Positions 25,075-33,550 of a stretch of DNA of 64,000 nucleotides are shown one piece after another. How positions within the stretch are numbered: position 1 is the stretch's first letter; each line of letters starts with the position of its first letter. The position numbers were made by a program, and so were the translations under genes. The notes under the pieces are model-generated. The model ran no database searches. It was not told the origin of the DNA and was given only the letters and a program-made list of their open reading frames with translations. This DNA is from Janthinobacterium silvisoli (GTDB lineage Bacteria > Pseudomonadota > Gammaproteobacteria > Burkholderiales > Burkholderiaceae_D): the NCBI RefSeq assembly GCF_014200725.1, contig NZ_JACHCL010000001.1, forward strand, positions 496,001 to 560,000. The letters are read 5' to 3'.

Positions 25075-26211
25075 ATGTTGACTGTGCACTGGCGCACTTC
25101 CCCATCGACATTCGGAGTTCCCTTGATAAAGCTCGCCGCCCGGCTGATCAGTCATGCCCTGCTGGGCAAACGTAACAAGCAGCCGCTCGACCTGGCCAAG
25201 GTGCGCAAGGTTCTCATCTTGCGCAACGATAAAATCGGCGACATGATCGTCTCCACGCCCCTGCTGCGCGAGTTGAAACGGCGCTACCCCCACTGGCAGA
25301 TCGATGTTGCCGCCAGCAGCGTCAACCGCGCCATCATCGACGCCTGCCCGCACGTCAACGAAATTATCGTCTGGGACAAGCAGCCGCTGCTGCGCGACTT
25401 GCGCACCAGCATCGCCGAGCTGCGCCAGCGCCGCTACGACGTCATCTTCAATCCTTACAATCGTTTCGCCATTCCGCTGCTATTTCGCATCAAATGGCTG
25501 GGAGCGCGCTATCTGACGGGCTTTGCGATTCCCAAATATGGCAGCTCCACCGCAAAACTGGGCATGTTCGACCATACGGTGCCCTGCGACCGCAGCCGCC
25601 ACATCCTCGACAGCTACTTTGCCACGTTCGCCGAGTTTGACCTGGGCAAGGTCGACCAGCGCTATGAACTGTTTGGGGTCGACGCCCACGCGGCACGCAT
25701 CGATGCCGCCTGCGACACCTTGCTGCAAAAATATACCGGTCTGTTTTGCCTGAACTTCCAGGGTAGTAACTTGCAGCGCACGGTCAGTGTGGCCGATGCC
25801 CAGCGCTGCTGCGCCGCCATCGCACAACGCTATCCGCAGCATGCGTTGCTGGTGATTGCCGCGCCCGGCAGCGAGGCGCGGGCCGAAGAGATCATTCGCG
25901 GCGATGGCCACGCCAATGTGATGCTGGCGCCGCCGGCCGGCCATATCCTGGAACTGGCGGCCCTGATACGGCGCTGCGAACTGGTGGTGTCGCCCGACAC
26001 CTCGGTGATCCACCTGGCGTCCGTGTATGACAAGAAGATCGTCGGCTATTACATCCGCACCGATAATTACCGCTGGTTCTATCCGGCCAGCAGCCAGTAT
26101 CGCGTCCTGCTGGCGCCTGGCTTGACCTTGGAATCGGTCAGCGCCGATGACACGCTGGCCGCCGTCGAACAGTTGATGGAGACAGCGCCAGCGCTTCAGG
26201 CGGCGGGCTGA
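25075..26211 (+). CDS. Glycosyltransferase family 9 protein (heptosyltransferase-like)
   Basis: Family 9 enzymes transfer heptose or related sugars from ADP-sugars, usually to lipopolysaccharide core. The 378-residue product has the N-terminal KVLILRNDKIGDMIVSTPLLRELKRRYP motif and the C-terminal ELVVSPDTSVIHLASVYDKKIVGYY motif, both typical of this family. An in-frame TTG at 25123 has a better ribosome binding site (GGAG) and would remove 16 poorly conserved residues. It lies 40 bases after the flagellar run on the same strand, so it could act on the cell surface or on flagellar proteins; neither is shown by sequence. It overlaps the convergent GGDEF-EAL gene by 16 bases. Confidence 0.85.
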   Translation: MLTVHWRTSPSTFGVPLIKLAARLISHALLGKRNKQPLDLAKVRKVLILRNDKIGDMIVSTPLLRELKRRYPHWQIDVAASSVNRAIIDACPHVNEIIVWDKQPLLRDLRTSIAELRQRRYDVIFNPYNRFAIPLLFRIKWLGARYLTGFAIPKYGSSTAKLGMFDHTVPCDRSRHILDSYFATFAEFDLGKVDQRYELFGVDAHAARIDAACDTLLQKYTGLFCLNFQGSNLQRTVSVADAQRCCAAIAQRYPQHALLVIAAPGSEARAEEIIRGDGHANVMLAPPAGHILELAALIRRCELVVSPDTSVIHLASVYDKKIVGYYIRTDNYRWFYPASSQYRVLLAPGLTLESVSADDTLAAVEQLMETAPALQAAG

Positions 26212-28382
26212 CTGGCAGGCTGAAGCGCCAGCCAGGTATCGAATTCGCCCACCGGCAAGGCGTGGGCAAAGAAATGCCCTTGTGCAAAGTCGCAGCCGGC
26301 GGACACCAGTACATCGCGCTGCACCGCCGTCTCCACGCCCTCGCCCACCACTTTCAAGCCCAGCCGGTGAGCCAGCGCGATGATGGCCTCGCACAAGGCT
26401 TGTTCCGCATCGCCCTGCGCCAGCACCCCCACCAGCGATGGGGCGATCTTGAGGAATGCAATCTCGAATTTCTTCAGGCATGCCAGCGAACCATAGGCGC
26501 TACCGAAATCGTCCAGCGCCAGCGCCATGCCCATGGCGCGGAACTGGCGCAGCCGTTCGACTACCTGGCGCGTTTCATCAAGCAGGATGCCTTCCGTGAT
26601 CTCGACCACGATACTGCCGGCAGGTAATCCTTCCCGCGCCAGCAGCTCGGCCCAGCCCTCGTACAAGCCCGCATCGCAGCGCAGCTCGGAAGGCGATTTG
26701 TTGATGCAGATCTGGAACGCAGGACCAAACCGCGCCTGCCACAGCTTGGCCTGGTACACCACCTGGCGGAAAGCCCAGTCGCCGATTTCAACCAGCAAGC
26801 CATTGGTTTCGGCAAACGCCAGGAAATCACCGGGCGGCAGCAGGCCACGCTGCGGATGGCGCCAGCGCAGCAGCGCCTCGACGCACATGACGCGCCCATC
26901 GGGTAAATCGACGATAGGCTGGTAAAACAGTTCGAACTCGTGCTGTACCAATGCTGCACGCATTTCGCGCGCCATGTTGCGGCGCAATTCGGCCGCCTGC
27001 TGCAAGGCCGGCGTGAAATAGCTGTAGCCATTGCGGCCCGCGCTCTTGGCCGCATACATGGCCTGGTCCGCGTGCCGCAGCAAGGTGTCCGTGTCATCCG
27101 TATCGGCCGGATACAAGGCGACGCCGATGCTGGCCGACACTTGCACGCTGTCGCCATCGAGCACGAATGGCGTCGCCAGCGCGGTGATCAATTCCTGCAC
27201 CACGCGCTCGATACCGCCCATCTGCTCCACGCCGGCCAGGATCACCGTGAATTCGTCGCCGCCCAGGCGCGCCACCGTATCGGTGGCGCGCACCCGCTCG
27301 GCGATGCGGCGGGCCGCCTGGCTGAGCAGCTGGTCACCCTTGGCGTGCCCCAGGCTATCGTTGACTTCCTTGAAATGGTCGAGATCGATGAATAGCAGCG
27401 CCAGATAAGCAGCTTCGCGCCTGGCGCGGCGCGCCTCGTTCTGCAAGCGGTCGAGAAACATGTGCCGGTTCGGCAAACCTGTCAGCTGGTCAAAATTGGC
27501 TTGCTGCCAGATGCGTTCGGAGGCCGCCCGGTGCGCCGTGATATCGCTCACCAGTGCCAGCGCGCCCAGATACGCGCCACTGGCGTCAAAAATGGGATTG
27601 GTGGCCAGGGTCGCCCACAGTGGCTGGCCATCGCAGCGCAGGAACTTGAATTCGTGGCGTTCGGCGATGCCATCCTGGCGGCGCGCGATATTGCGCTCCA
27701 GCAAGGTGCGTCCCTCGGCATCCATGAAGGCCGCCAGCGGCTTACCGAGCATCTCTTCGATCTGGTAACCGAGCATGTGCGCCATCTTCGGATTGACAAA
27801 ACTGGTCAGCGCCTGGGCATCGATTTCCCAGATGCCCTCTTCCGCGCTGTGCACGATGCGCCGGAAACGCTCTTCGCTGCGTTCGAGCGCCGCCATCTTG
27901 CCCTCGGCCTGCTCCAGCACCAGGCGCAGCACCTGCCCGCCCTGATCGGTACTGCCCAGCAAGCTGACCGGCAAGCCCGGCGCCTGCGATGCCGGGCGCA
28001 ATTGCACTTGCAGCTGGATGCGTTCGGGTTCGCTGCTATTGAGCACGCGCTCGACAAACTGCGCATAATCGCGATGAAATGGCGGACTGACAAACGTGCG
28101 GAACAGGACATGCCCGGGCCGTTCGCGCGGCAGGCCGAACAGCTCGGCCGCCACCAGGTTCATTTGCAGGATCACGCCGTCGAGACCGAGCACAAAGTAG
28201 GCAAGCGGCGCGAGCAGATACAAATCGTTGAAATAGGCCTGTTCGCGCTCGACCCGCATGCGCCCGGGGCTGAACACGCCATCGTCGAGCAGGGGCGTGC
28301 CGGGTGCAAAATTGGAGTCAGGGCCTGCTTCAGGCCCGGATATATCCTCCGGCCCCTGTCCTGCGCGCGGCATCTCTTCCAT
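26196..28382 (-). CDS. PAS-PAS-GGDEF-EAL cyclic-di-GMP protein
   Basis: The 728-residue product has two PAS domains (about residues 50-150 and 165-290), a GGDEF domain (300-460) and an EAL domain (475-720), with no transmembrane helix. The cyclase motif GGDEF is at 374-378 with the inhibitory RxxD at 365-368, so synthesis and product inhibition look intact. In the EAL part the EALLR motif (502-506), the N of NKS, EITE and the DDFG aspartates are kept. However, the usual KID reads KIA (Ala647) and the loop after DDFG reads SAYGSL rather than TGYSSL, which may weaken phosphodiesterase activity. The start is chosen for an AAAGGA site; an upstream start would add 22 residues. Confidence 0.93.
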   Translation of the reverse strand: MEEMPRAGQGPEDISGPEAGPDSNFAPGTPLLDDGVFSPGRMRVEREQAYFNDLYLLAPLAYFVLGLDGVILQMNLVAAELFGLPRERPGHVLFRTFVSPPFHRDYAQFVERVLNSSEPERIQLQVQLRPASQAPGLPVSLLGSTDQGGQVLRLVLEQAEGKMAALERSEERFRRIVHSAEEGIWEIDAQALTSFVNPKMAHMLGYQIEEMLGKPLAAFMDAEGRTLLERNIARRQDGIAERHEFKFLRCDGQPLWATLATNPIFDASGAYLGALALVSDITAHRAASERIWQQANFDQLTGLPNRHMFLDRLQNEARRARREAAYLALLFIDLDHFKEVNDSLGHAKGDQLLSQAARRIAERVRATDTVARLGGDEFTVILAGVEQMGGIERVVQELITALATPFVLDGDSVQVSASIGVALYPADTDDTDTLLRHADQAMYAAKSAGRNGYSYFTPALQQAAELRRNMAREMRAALVQHEFELFYQPIVDLPDGRVMCVEALLRWRHPQRGLLPPGDFLAFAETNGLLVEIGDWAFRQVVYQAKLWQARFGPAFQICINKSPSELRCDAGLYEGWAELLAREGLPAGSIVVEITEGILLDETRQVVERLRQFRAMGMALALDDFGSAYGSLACLKKFEIAFLKIAPSLVGVLAQGDAEQALCEAIIALAHRLGLKVVGEGVETAVQRDVLVSAGCDFAQGHFFAHALPVGEFDTWLALQPASQPAA

Positions 28383-28514
28383 GGCTATCCTTTGCAATCC
28401 CGCCCTGGCCCCCAGGCGCCCTGATGACGAGACTAGCATGCAAGGCAAGCAGTGTCGAGATATGCATATCGTAACGCTGATATGGCCACAACGGCGCGGG
28501 TGGAAAGTGGAAAC

Positions 28515-28952
28515 TCAGCGTCCCAGGCCGCGCCTGCGCAGGCCAAAATCATGGCCAACCACCAGCAAGGTGCTGGCCACCAGGCTGGACAACCCCACGA
28601 TCAACTGGATCAATTTATCGTCAGGCAAGATCCATAGCGACGATGCCGGTGTCTCGCATCCGGTGGCGGCGCTGATCAGGGGCGCCACCCAGGCCGCATC
28701 GGGCGTTACGTCGAGCACGACAGCGCCATCTGCGCTGGTCTGCATATAGATATCACCCCCCTCGGCCAGGGTAAAACAGATGCCGACGCCCGCCTCGTTC
28801 GCGCCGATATTGTCTTGCATGCTGCGGTTATGTTCCTCGATCCACACCTCCACGTCATACGGCGTTTCCAGATGTTCCCATGGACGGGGGCGGAAACGGG
28901 GACGGACATCGCTGCCGGTATTGTCGATATTACTGTCTGCTGAGCCTGACAT
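28515..28952 (-). CDS. Hypothetical protein with a C-terminal membrane segment
   Basis: I do not recognise this 145-residue protein. The N terminus is polar and Arg/Pro-rich (RPRFRPRPWEHLETPYDVEVWIEEHN). The middle has a compact alternating pattern (GVGICFTLAEGGDIYMQTSADGAVVLDVTPD). Residues about 115-135 form a hydrophobic stretch (LIQLIVGLSSLVASTLLVVG) followed by a basic tail, which suggests a tail-anchored inner-membrane protein. The ATG at 28952 has a GGAG site; an earlier start at 29051 would add 33 residues of unconvincing sequence. It is transcribed the same way as the GGDEF-EAL gene but 130 bases upstream of it. Confidence 0.6.
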   Translation of the reverse strand: MSGSADSNIDNTGSDVRPRFRPRPWEHLETPYDVEVWIEEHNRSMQDNIGANEAGVGICFTLAEGGDIYMQTSADGAVVLDVTPDAAWVAPLISAATGCETPASSLWILPDDKLIQLIVGLSSLVASTLLVVGHDFGLRRRGLGR

Positions 28953-29129
28953 GCTTACTCCATCTACGTGATACGGCGGGCCAGTCGCCCGCCTTCCAGC
29001 ATTATCCACCGTTCGCCGCCAATCCGGTATGCAAACCGCACAATCCATCATTAAAACTGACAGCTATCAACTATTCACATCAATCGATCTGACTTAAAAT
29101 GACGGCCATCTTATTTTTTCAGGCTCAGC

Positions 29130-29606
29130 ATGCAAGGTATCAAGCGAAAAATCATCTATGTCACTGCCTTTGAAATCATCGGCATGGCCATTTCCACCGC
29201 CTGGCTGACCCTGCTCTCGGGCGAGTCGGCCACCAGCACCGGGCCCCTGGCGATGATGATCACCAGTATCGCCGTCGTCTGGAACCTGCTCTACAACACG
29301 GCCTTCGAATACTGGGAAATCCGCCAGGTGTCGCGCACGCGCACCGTGAAACGCCGCATCCTGCATGCGATCGGCTTCCAGATCACCTTGGTGATGTATT
29401 TGATACCCTTGATCGCGTGGTGGCTGCACATCAGCCTGTGGCAGGCCTTCGTGCTCGACTTCGCCTTGATGCTGATCATTCCCTGCTACAGCTTCATCTT
29501 CAATTACATCTTCGATGGCTTGTTCGACGTGCCGCTGTCGGCGCAGCAGCCGGTAGAGAGCGACACACTTCAGGCTTCCCCGGCCCGCCCTTCTGCCAGC
29601 AACTGA
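29130..29606 (+). CDS. PACE-family multidrug efflux protein
   Basis: PACE transporters (two bacterial transmembrane pair domains) export biocides such as chlorhexidine and related cations across the inner membrane. The 158-residue product has four hydrophobic segments in two similar pairs. Typical motifs are FE near residue 15 (the functional glutamate of AceI is also residue 15), WNLLYNTAFEYWE, RRILHAIGFQ and FVLDFALMLIIPCYSFIFNYIFD. The second pair has Gln in place of a Glu (FQ rather than FE). It is tail-to-tail with a LysR gene, overlapping it by 37 bases; in AceI systems a LysR regulator is often divergent instead. Confidence 0.88.
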   Translation: MQGIKRKIIYVTAFEIIGMAISTAWLTLLSGESATSTGPLAMMITSIAVVWNLLYNTAFEYWEIRQVSRTRTVKRRILHAIGFQITLVMYLIPLIAWWLHISLWQAFVLDFALMLIIPCYSFIFNYIFDGLFDVPLSAQQPVESDTLQASPARPSASN

Positions 29607-30463
29607 AGAAAGGCCCGCGCCGCCAGTCCCAGCGGCCGGTCCTTGGTCCACACAAAATGGATAGGCAGTGCCAGGCCATTGCCCGTATTCTTGAACGCCA
29701 CCTGGCGTACCCGGCCTGCCGCCAGGCTAGGGGCAATCGCCGAGGCGGCGAAATTACCCCAGCCCAGTCCCGCTTCCACCATCGCCAGGGCCACCGGCAA
29801 GCTGTCCGTACGCCAATGCGACAGGCCCACCATGGGACGCGCATCGGCCATGTCGAGTTCACGGCTGGCGACGATGATCTGCCGTAAGTTCACCAATTCC
29901 TCGATGAATAAGGGACGCTCCACATCGCTGGACGGATGCTGCGCCGAGACGATGGCCAGCAGGGCATCGCTCCCCACCAGCTGGAATTGTTCCGCATGAT
30001 TGATGCGTCCGCCACCAAACACCATGCAGGCGCTGATACGGCCTTGCTGCAGCATCTCGTGCAAATCGTCCTGCGGCGCTGTCAGCACTTCGATATCGAG
30101 CAGCGGATGGCGCTGCGACAGCGCTTGTACGGCGCGCAGGAATGGCGCAGGATCGAGCTCGGCTGCGACACCGAGCGAAATGCGGCTTTCCAGGCCCTGC
30201 GACAATTCCTTCACATGCACGTGCAGCTGTTTTAATTGTTCGGCGATCAGGCGTGCATGCGGCAGCAGCGCCAGCGCGGCCGGCGTGGGCACCGCCTCGC
30301 GCGCGCCCCGGTCGAACAGGGTGATGCCGAGTTCAGCCTCGATATTGGCGATGGCCATGCTGACAGCCGACGGCGCCCGCCGCAAGGTACGCGCCGCGTT
30401 GGAAAACGAGCCGCCGTCGACGACGGCCAGGAACAGTTCGATGTTATTGCTGGAGAGTTTCAT
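29570..30463 (-). CDS. LysR-family transcriptional regulator
   Basis: The product is about 297 residues from the ATG at 30463, a start that places the helix-turn-helix (IELFLAVVDGGSFSNAARTLRRAPSAVSMAIANIEAELGITLFDR) immediately after the N terminus. A LysR substrate-binding domain fills residues 90-295. Its 3' end overlaps the PACE gene, and its 5' end faces a small DUF3460 gene with about 75 bases between. The target is unknown; the efflux gene is the obvious candidate but shared orientation does not prove it. Confidence 0.88.
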   Translation of the reverse strand: MKLSSNNIELFLAVVDGGSFSNAARTLRRAPSAVSMAIANIEAELGITLFDRGAREAVPTPAALALLPHARLIAEQLKQLHVHVKELSQGLESRISLGVAAELDPAPFLRAVQALSQRHPLLDIEVLTAPQDDLHEMLQQGRISACMVFGGGRINHAEQFQLVGSDALLAIVSAQHPSSDVERPLFIEELVNLRQIIVASRELDMADARPMVGLSHWRTDSLPVALAMVEAGLGWGNFAASAIAPSLAAGRVRQVAFKNTGNGLALPIHFVWTKDRPLGLAARAFLQLLAEGRAGEA

Positions 30464-30537
30464 GAGAGACCAGAAAAATGCGGCACTTTTCTGCACGCGG
30501 ATGGTCTAATTATAGAATGACAAGAACAGGAGCAGCA

Positions 30538-30744
30538 ATGAAGCCTCTGGCACCCTACCGGCCCGGCCATGGCGGCTATGTCTCGGAATTTGGCCGTTTT
30601 ATCGACGGCTACCTGAAAGAGCACCCCGAAGTGCAGGCCAGCCAGCGCCAGGGATGGCGTATCTGGTGGGAGCGGCCCTTGAATTTTGACGAGCTCAAGC
30701 GGTCCGGCAAGGATGCTGTGCCGGAACCGCCTTATCATTACTAA
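30538..30744 (+). CDS. DUF3460-like small protein
   Basis: The 68-residue product (YVSEFGRFIDGYLKEHPEVQASQRQGWRIWWERPLNFDELKR) resembles the small DUF3460 proteins common in Burkholderiales, whose role is not known. The ATG at 30538 is preceded by GGAG six bases upstream. Alternative upstream starts overlap the region just before the LysR gene and are poorer. It is rich in aromatic and charged residues and probably cytosolic. Confidence 0.72.
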   Translation: MKPLAPYRPGHGGYVSEFGRFIDGYLKEHPEVQASQRQGWRIWWERPLNFDELKRSGKDAVPEPPYHY

Positions 30745-30756
30745 ATGCTCAAGGTT

Positions 30757-31506
30757 TTAACCTTTCCAGGTTCTTTGTAAACCTGTATCCGCATGTATCC
30801 AGCCGCCGCGCGGACCGGAGCGGTAATAGAAGCCCACGCCACCCTGCTTGAAGCTGCGCACCAGCGAGCCCAGCACTTCCGAATTCAGGTTGGCGACGCG
30901 GATATCGGCAGCACGCCCCTTGATGTGCAGCGACTGGCGCGCCGCTGGCACGCCCGCTTCACGCAATTTACTGTTCGATTCCGCCGTGCGGTAGCCGGAC
31001 AGGATTTCCAGCGGCTGCTCGATACCATAGCGCGCCACGAAGGCTTGCGTGCCCCACAGGGTTTCCAGCAGCTTGGGATCGATGGCCATGGTTTTCTTGC
31101 CGTTCACGTCGCGCAGCAAATGGCACAGTTCCTGATATGCCGAATCGATGACTTCGCCATCTTTCCAGTACAGCAGCTTGGCCTTTTCATTGCTGGCCGG
31201 ACGTACCAGTTCCAGGGTGCGTGGCTTGAGCCAGAAGTCCAGGTCCAGTGCCTGCGCGTCGAAGATATCGGGCGGTGGTTCCATCTCCGTCGCTTGCTGG
31301 CGTGTCTGCACGCTCGCTGAGCGGTCGATGCTGGCCAGTTGCTGCGGCTGCGGCGGCACGCCGGTACGCGGTGGAGTGGGCCTGGCGCTGGCGCTTGCCG
31401 AGGCGGGAGCGGCCGTGCGCGATGCACAACCGATAAGTGGCGTGGCTACCAGGCCCAAAGCGGCCAGGCCCATGCCGTGATGGAGGAAATTTCTGCGCGA
31501 TGCCAT
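30757..31506 (-). CDS. Tat-exported lipoprotein with M15/DUF882 (MepK-like) peptidase domain
   Basis: The 249-residue product begins with a twin-arginine signal, RRNFLHHGMGLAALGLVATPLIGC, which also ends in a lipobox (LIGC). A Pro/Ala-rich linker precedes a DUF882/M15-type domain in the second half. SGYRTAESNSKLREAG, SLHIKGRAADIRV (His and Asp metal ligands seven apart) and GGWIHADTG (second His) are visible. Related proteins cut peptide cross-links in the cell wall; L,D-endopeptidase activity as in MepK is plausible but not shown. Confidence 0.85.
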   Translation of the reverse strand: MASRRNFLHHGMGLAALGLVATPLIGCASRTAAPASASASARPTPPRTGVPPQPQQLASIDRSASVQTRQQATEMEPPPDIFDAQALDLDFWLKPRTLELVRPASNEKAKLLYWKDGEVIDSAYQELCHLLRDVNGKKTMAIDPKLLETLWGTQAFVARYGIEQPLEILSGYRTAESNSKLREAGVPAARQSLHIKGRAADIRVANLNSEVLGSLVRSFKQGGVGFYYRSGPRGGWIHADTGLQRTWKG

Positions 31507-31616
31507 AGTCAGTCCAATGTAACGATGGGATTACTATAGCCTATTGTGCCGCGAAGAAAAACCCTCAAGGCTATCGTGCCCACTCCATTTCGCGATTTTT
31601 TCTACTCGCGCCCGTC

Positions 31617-32453
31617 TCAGGCAGCTGCCGCGACGGGAACCGTTGCCAGCCTGGCATGGGCCAGGCTGCTCAATGGTTTATCAAGCAAATAACCCTGGCC
31701 AACGATGGGCAAGCCAGTGGCGGCGGCGATGCGTTGCAGCGCCTGCAAGGCTCCCGGCGTTTCCAGGCGCTTGAAGACCACGCGTATCTTGGCCGCGTGG
31801 CAGAGGGTGACGAAATTGGCGACGGCATCTTCATCGCTGAGGTTACCCGCATCGAGTTTGAAGGTATCGGGATGCAAGCGTTCGAGCAAGCCGATGGCTT
31901 CGTTCACGCTAGTCACATTGATCGCCAGGCGGAAGCCGTTGCGGCGGTAATTATCGGCCACGTAATTCAACAGCCAGCCCTGGTTGGGCGTCACCGTCGG
32001 CAGCTGCAATACGATGCGTTCGATCGGCAAGCCCAGCGCGTCGAGGATGCGCTGGAAGGCATGGCCGTGATTGCTGCTGACGGCGCTGAGCAGCCGGTCA
32101 TGCACATTCAGGTACAGGTCGGATTCTTCCGCCTCCGCCTGGCGGAAAAAATTGATGGCGTGCAGCATGCGGCACAGCCGGTCCAGTTCCACCGATTCAT
32201 CGTCGCTGGCCGCGTGGTCGAGCAAACGCCATAAGGAAAGTCCCTCGTCGGCCTTGGACACGCTGCGCGCCAGGCCCTCGAAGGCGACCAGCTTGCCGCT
32301 GCCGATTTCACGCAGCGGCTGGAAACCGCTGGTCATGGTGCAATTGAAAAAGCGCCCCAGCGCCCTGCCTTCCTCATCGAGCCAGACGCTGGTGCCAGCC
32401 TGGGTTTCATGCGACAAACGGGCCAGATAGTTTTTCAGGACGGGAAATGGCAT
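31617..32453 (-). CDS. Degenerate EAL-domain protein (likely non-catalytic)
   Basis: The 278-residue product is essentially one EAL domain with a short N-terminal extension. The signature reads EGLAR at 59-63. Asn116 and Lys199 equivalents are kept, and VGQGY-L-KP is present near 251-260. The ETxE glutamate is replaced (VLQLP, Gln150), and the metal-binding DDFG motif reads INVTS near 178-182, so both aspartates are lost. It is therefore expected not to hydrolyse cyclic-di-GMP but might bind it or a protein partner. The ATG at 32453 follows GAGGAG five bases upstream, which rules out the longer frame starting near 32786. Confidence 0.85.
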   Translation of the reverse strand: MPFPVLKNYLARLSHETQAGTSVWLDEEGRALGRFFNCTMTSGFQPLREIGSGKLVAFEGLARSVSKADEGLSLWRLLDHAASDDESVELDRLCRMLHAINFFRQAEAEESDLYLNVHDRLLSAVSSNHGHAFQRILDALGLPIERIVLQLPTVTPNQGWLLNYVADNYRRNGFRLAINVTSVNEAIGLLERLHPDTFKLDAGNLSDEDAVANFVTLCHAAKIRVVFKRLETPGALQALQRIAAATGLPIVGQGYLLDKPLSSLAHARLATVPVAAAA

Positions 32454-32700
32454 GTTGACTCCTCTGCATAGCTGCACCACCGCTCCCTTGTGGGGATGAT
32501 GTTGCCAAAGTGGGCAGAATAAGCGGCAGACCTTGAAAGGAGAACGAATGCTTTCGCCATTTGATATGCGTTTCGCGAATAAGCCATCGCTTGACCTGAA
32601 GATACAACGCATATGGATATGCGCAAACATTCCTTCCTGCGCCCTGCCCCAGCCAGTACTGTTGCCCTGTACCGTAATATCCTGATGAAGGCCACGCACC

Positions 32701-33528
32701 ATGTGCCAGTTACTCGCAATGAACAGCAGCAAGCCCGCCACCCTCGATTTCTCGTTTGCCGGTTTCAAGGAACGGGGCGGGCGCACCGATGAACACCGCG
32801 ACGGCTGGGGTATCGCCTTTCATTCCAGTAGTGGCTGCACCCTGCTGACCGACCACCTGGCCGCCATCGATTCGCCGCTGGCGGCGCAATTGCACGACCG
32901 CTCGATCAAGGCCAAAAACATCGTCGCGCATATCCGCAAGGCCACTCAGGGCCGCATCGCGCCAGAAAATACCCATCCGTTTGCACGCGAACTGTGGGGC
33001 AAGACCTGGTCCTTCGCCCACAATGGCGACCTGAAAACATGGAGCGCTCCCGTCAACCCACATTACCAGGCGACGGGCGACACTGACAGCGAACAAGCTT
33101 TTTGCTATTTATTGGCCAGCTTGCGCACGCGTTTTCCTGCAGGCGAACCGGCCTTGAGCGAGCTGCGCGCGGCAGTCGCCGCCATGGCCAGTGAGATCGC
33201 GGTACACGGCACCTTCAATTTCATCCTATCCGATGGCAACGTTTTGTTTGCCCACTGTTCCACGCATCTGCATTACGTGATACGCGAATACCCATTTTCC
33301 GTGGCGCATCTGATCGACTGCGAGCGCAGCATCGATTTTCGCCAGCATAACCACCTCGATGACCGTATCGCCGTCATCGCCACCCATCCGCTGACGCAAG
33401 ACGAACCCTGGGCCACATTTGGACCAGGGCAGTTGCATCTGTTCGTGGGGGGAGCGTTACTGGAAGAGGTGGCGGCGCCGGTGGTTATTAGCTCGCCACG
33501 CGCCGTGTACATACAGATCAGTTACTGA
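32701..33528 (+). CDS. yafJ: Class II glutamine amidotransferase (YafJ-type)
   Basis: The 275-residue product starts MCQLLAMN, so Cys2 becomes the N-terminal nucleophile after removal of Met. The HRDGWGIAF, HIRKATQGRIAPENTHPF and WSFAHNGDL motifs are those of type 2 glutamine amidotransferases of the YafJ/EgtC-like group. No synthase partner domain is fused to it, and its substrate is unknown. It is divergent from the degenerate EAL gene, with about 250 bases between. Confidence 0.9.
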   Translation: MCQLLAMNSSKPATLDFSFAGFKERGGRTDEHRDGWGIAFHSSSGCTLLTDHLAAIDSPLAAQLHDRSIKAKNIVAHIRKATQGRIAPENTHPFARELWGKTWSFAHNGDLKTWSAPVNPHYQATGDTDSEQAFCYLLASLRTRFPAGEPALSELRAAVAAMASEIAVHGTFNFILSDGNVLFAHCSTHLHYVIREYPFSVAHLIDCERSIDFRQHNHLDDRIAVIATHPLTQDEPWATFGPGQLHLFVGGALLEEVAAPVVISSPRAVYIQISY

Positions 33529-33550
33529 GCGCTTTGCTGTGCTGCACCGG

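Noticed and set aside
30751-30764. Hairpin AAGGTT-TT-AACCTT at the convergent ends of the DUF3460 and peptidase genes
   Set aside because: A six-base-pair AT-containing stem with no T-run is too weak to call a terminator.
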